The notes under the pieces: model-generated
The model's database searches: none
Seen by the model: the letters and a program-made list of their open reading frames with translations, nothing else
Told to the model about the DNA's origin: nothing
Shown: in pieces, positions 62,521 to 64,000 of the stretch
Position numbering within the stretch: position 1 is the first letter of the stretch
Layout: each line of letters begins with the position of its first letter
NCBI GenBank assembly: GCA_947650285.1
Contig: CANTFL010001448.1
Span: 124,001-188,000 of the forward strand
DNA from: Hyaloperonospora brassicae
Lineage: Eukaryota > Oomycota > Peronosporomycetes > Peronosporales > Peronosporaceae
DNA: 64,000 bases
Direction: 5' to 3'
Position numbers and translations under genes: made by a program

Positions 62521-63178
62521 GTGACGGGTACGTCTTGTTGATATCAAGTGATCTGTATTGCTGGGTACCGAGGAAGCGTGCCGGCGATAATGCACTGCTC
62601 GCGAGTACGAGAACCGAGCAAAACTTCCCTCATGGACCTGAGACGCTATTTGAGATATTTGCACGGCGCACAGCATGCAGCAACGAGAACGTCTTTCCGC
62701 GGTGGCCGAATTCCATACTGTCTCCGCACACGCACTCGCAAGAGACACAGGAGCAGGGTGTGAAGGCCAAAGAAGAACAGTGCTCCACAGCAGAACAGAA
62801 TCTGCTTGAGCGGTAGACGAGCGGACTTCGCACCATAACGTCGATCATGGGCGCCTTGTGCGTGTCGGTCGTGACGCAGTGTGAGATGAAGAGAAGGACG
62901 CAGACCACGAGGCCGACGATTGCAGCCCCGTAGCGTATCAGTGCGTTCGGGTAGTTATCGTCCATTCGGGCCCGGACTTGTGCCATAACTACGCACGGGC
63001 AGAACGTGGACATGCAGCAGCTGGGAAGAGCAGCCGAGAAGCAGCTGAAGAAAGGAACGTCCCGGTCATTGCCATTGTATCCCATGACCTCAGTTACGTG
63101 CGCGGTCCCGGGTGTCCTTGATCGATGTTGTTCTGCATCATCTTTCGGCTCTTTCGCGTCGGCTGCATTTGAACGCAA
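62521..63178 (-). pseudogene. PLAC8-family membrane protein, frameshifted
   Basis: PLAC8 (Cys-rich, DUF614) proteins are small membrane proteins linked to cell size and metal transport. The frame 62630-63178 begins MRSNAADAKEP and gives the first half: FSCFSAALPSCCMSTFCPCVVMAQVRARM (residues about 43-72), then a hydrophobic helix (YGAAIVGLVVCVLLFISH). Near 62820 the homologous sequence moves to another frame (LFCCGALFFFGLHTLLLCLL, then RRQYGIRPPRKDVLVAACCAPC), and near 62665 to a third (VQISQIASQVHEGSF). No introns fit at these points. Either two indels have killed the gene or the assembly next to the gap is poor. Confidence 0.65.
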
Positions 63179-64000
63179 GACACCGCACGCTCGAGAGTCA
63201 TCACTGAATCACGTAACCTGTCTCGCTCGTAGGGCTTCAGAAGGTGCGCCGACGAAAGAATCAGTAATGTCGTGATGACGGGTTGTCGATCGGGAGGAGA
63301 TGGGAGTTTTTTTTGCTGCCCCGTTGAGAGAAAGACCTGTCGGCGGATAACCGAATATAACCGTGCACGAGGGGTGGCCGCTTTGGACATGTTCACTCGA
63401 GTCGAAAGTCGATGATGGCTAAGGAGTGAACAGCCCGGTAACCCAAGACGGTCAGTCCACTTTTTTGGTCACGATTCGCTTGATGGGTTTGTTCCTTGTC
63501 GACCTGACGAGGCGCAACAGAGAACACCATTGACGTTCAGACCAGTCACCAGGTGACTTCACAGTGCCAGGATCGGAACAAGCGCGACAGTGCTGAGGCA
63601 GCATCTCGGACCCTTCTTGTATGGGTATCCCTGTTCGGAGACAAAATGGGCGCGTTGTTCGGACACGAACATGCGTTTTAAAATTAACTTATTCAATCCT
63701 TCACATAACGACGCAGCCGGATGGGGGTTTCTCCACCAAACCCGTGCGCAGGAGACTGTCCTCATGTAGGTTGATACGCGGCTCTGGCCATTCGAATCCC
63801 AGTCCGGGATTACGCAGGCAAACCGTCGTGCGGACGATACTCGCATCACCACCTGACCCAAAAGGCGTCATGACCATGTCACCACGAGATGCCTTGATCG
63901 CTCGGATCACGCTGGACGGTGCAGGTGGCGCACGAGTTTCCGAAGTAGTTAAACCGAGTCGTAGAGCAACAACGGACTCCGTCCTTTCACGCACTTCTGC
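63179..64000. other. Right end of window, nothing recognised
   Basis: About 820 bases with short frames on the minus strand (63094-63396, 63559-63861, 63701-63994) that show no motif or splice-linked continuation. A T8 run occurs near 63307. The last 300 bases could belong to a gene continuing beyond the window. Confidence 0.4.

Noticed and set aside
1..64000. tRNA, rRNA or other structured RNA genes
   Set aside because: No cloverleaf or rRNA segment was noticed on either strand; a tRNAscan/Infernal run would be needed to be sure.

Overview
The window is a repeat-rich scaffold from a eukaryote that is almost certainly an oomycete (Peronosporales: downy mildew or Phytophthora-like). The inference rests on short (about 60-92 bp) GT-AG introns in housekeeping genes, chromodomain Ty3/Gypsy elements, and a secreted EER-type effector candidate. 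No species call is possible from sequence alone. A 100-base run of N at 62,027-62,126 marks an assembly gap.

Layout. Positions 1-44,478 are dominated by two Ty3/Gypsy families. Family A (minus strand, ~392-bp LTRs with 12-bp terminal inverted repeats) is present as a 5' portion cut by the window edge (1-2,830), a full-length but mutated copy with a 5-bp target duplication (3,112-11,092), a solo LTR (14,627-15,018) and a diverged 5' half (about 40,755-44,478). Family B (plus strand, ~1.09-kb LTRs, GATC-rich) is present as a strongly decayed copy (about 18,018-27,708) running straight into a younger copy (27,709-40,568). A secreted effector candidate (12,102-12,872, minus) with a 51-bp minisatellite upstream lies between them. 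From 44,987 to 55,713 there is a gene island: VPS26C (seven exons), farnesyl diphosphate synthase (six exons, convergent with VPS26C), a 121-bp tandem array, a mitochondrial-type RRM protein, the golgin CASP, mitochondrial inner membrane protease subunit 2 and a FYVE-finger protein. A near-intact LINE (about 57,192-62,026) runs into the gap; beyond it lies a broken PLAC8-type gene.

Three things stand out. (1) Family A DNA is packed from end to end with short perfect hairpins (15 listed in the first 940 bases), while family B, the LINE and host genes are not; diverged copies keep a hairpin at the same place with different bases, and one stem shows a compensatory T-A to C-G change between two near-identical copies. 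(2) Both Gypsy families carry a long antisense ORF between integrase and the 3' LTR. In family A it overlaps the integrase tail and chromodomain on the other strand; in family B it is recognisable in two diverged copies. (3) Family B has two RNase H domains, the first having lost catalytic Asp residues in both copies and the second keeping all four acidic residues. It also has a strongly conserved stem-loop exactly at the gag stop, where pol continues in the -1 frame. Two RNase H domains plus an antisense ORF resemble the plant Tat lineage, apparently by convergence.
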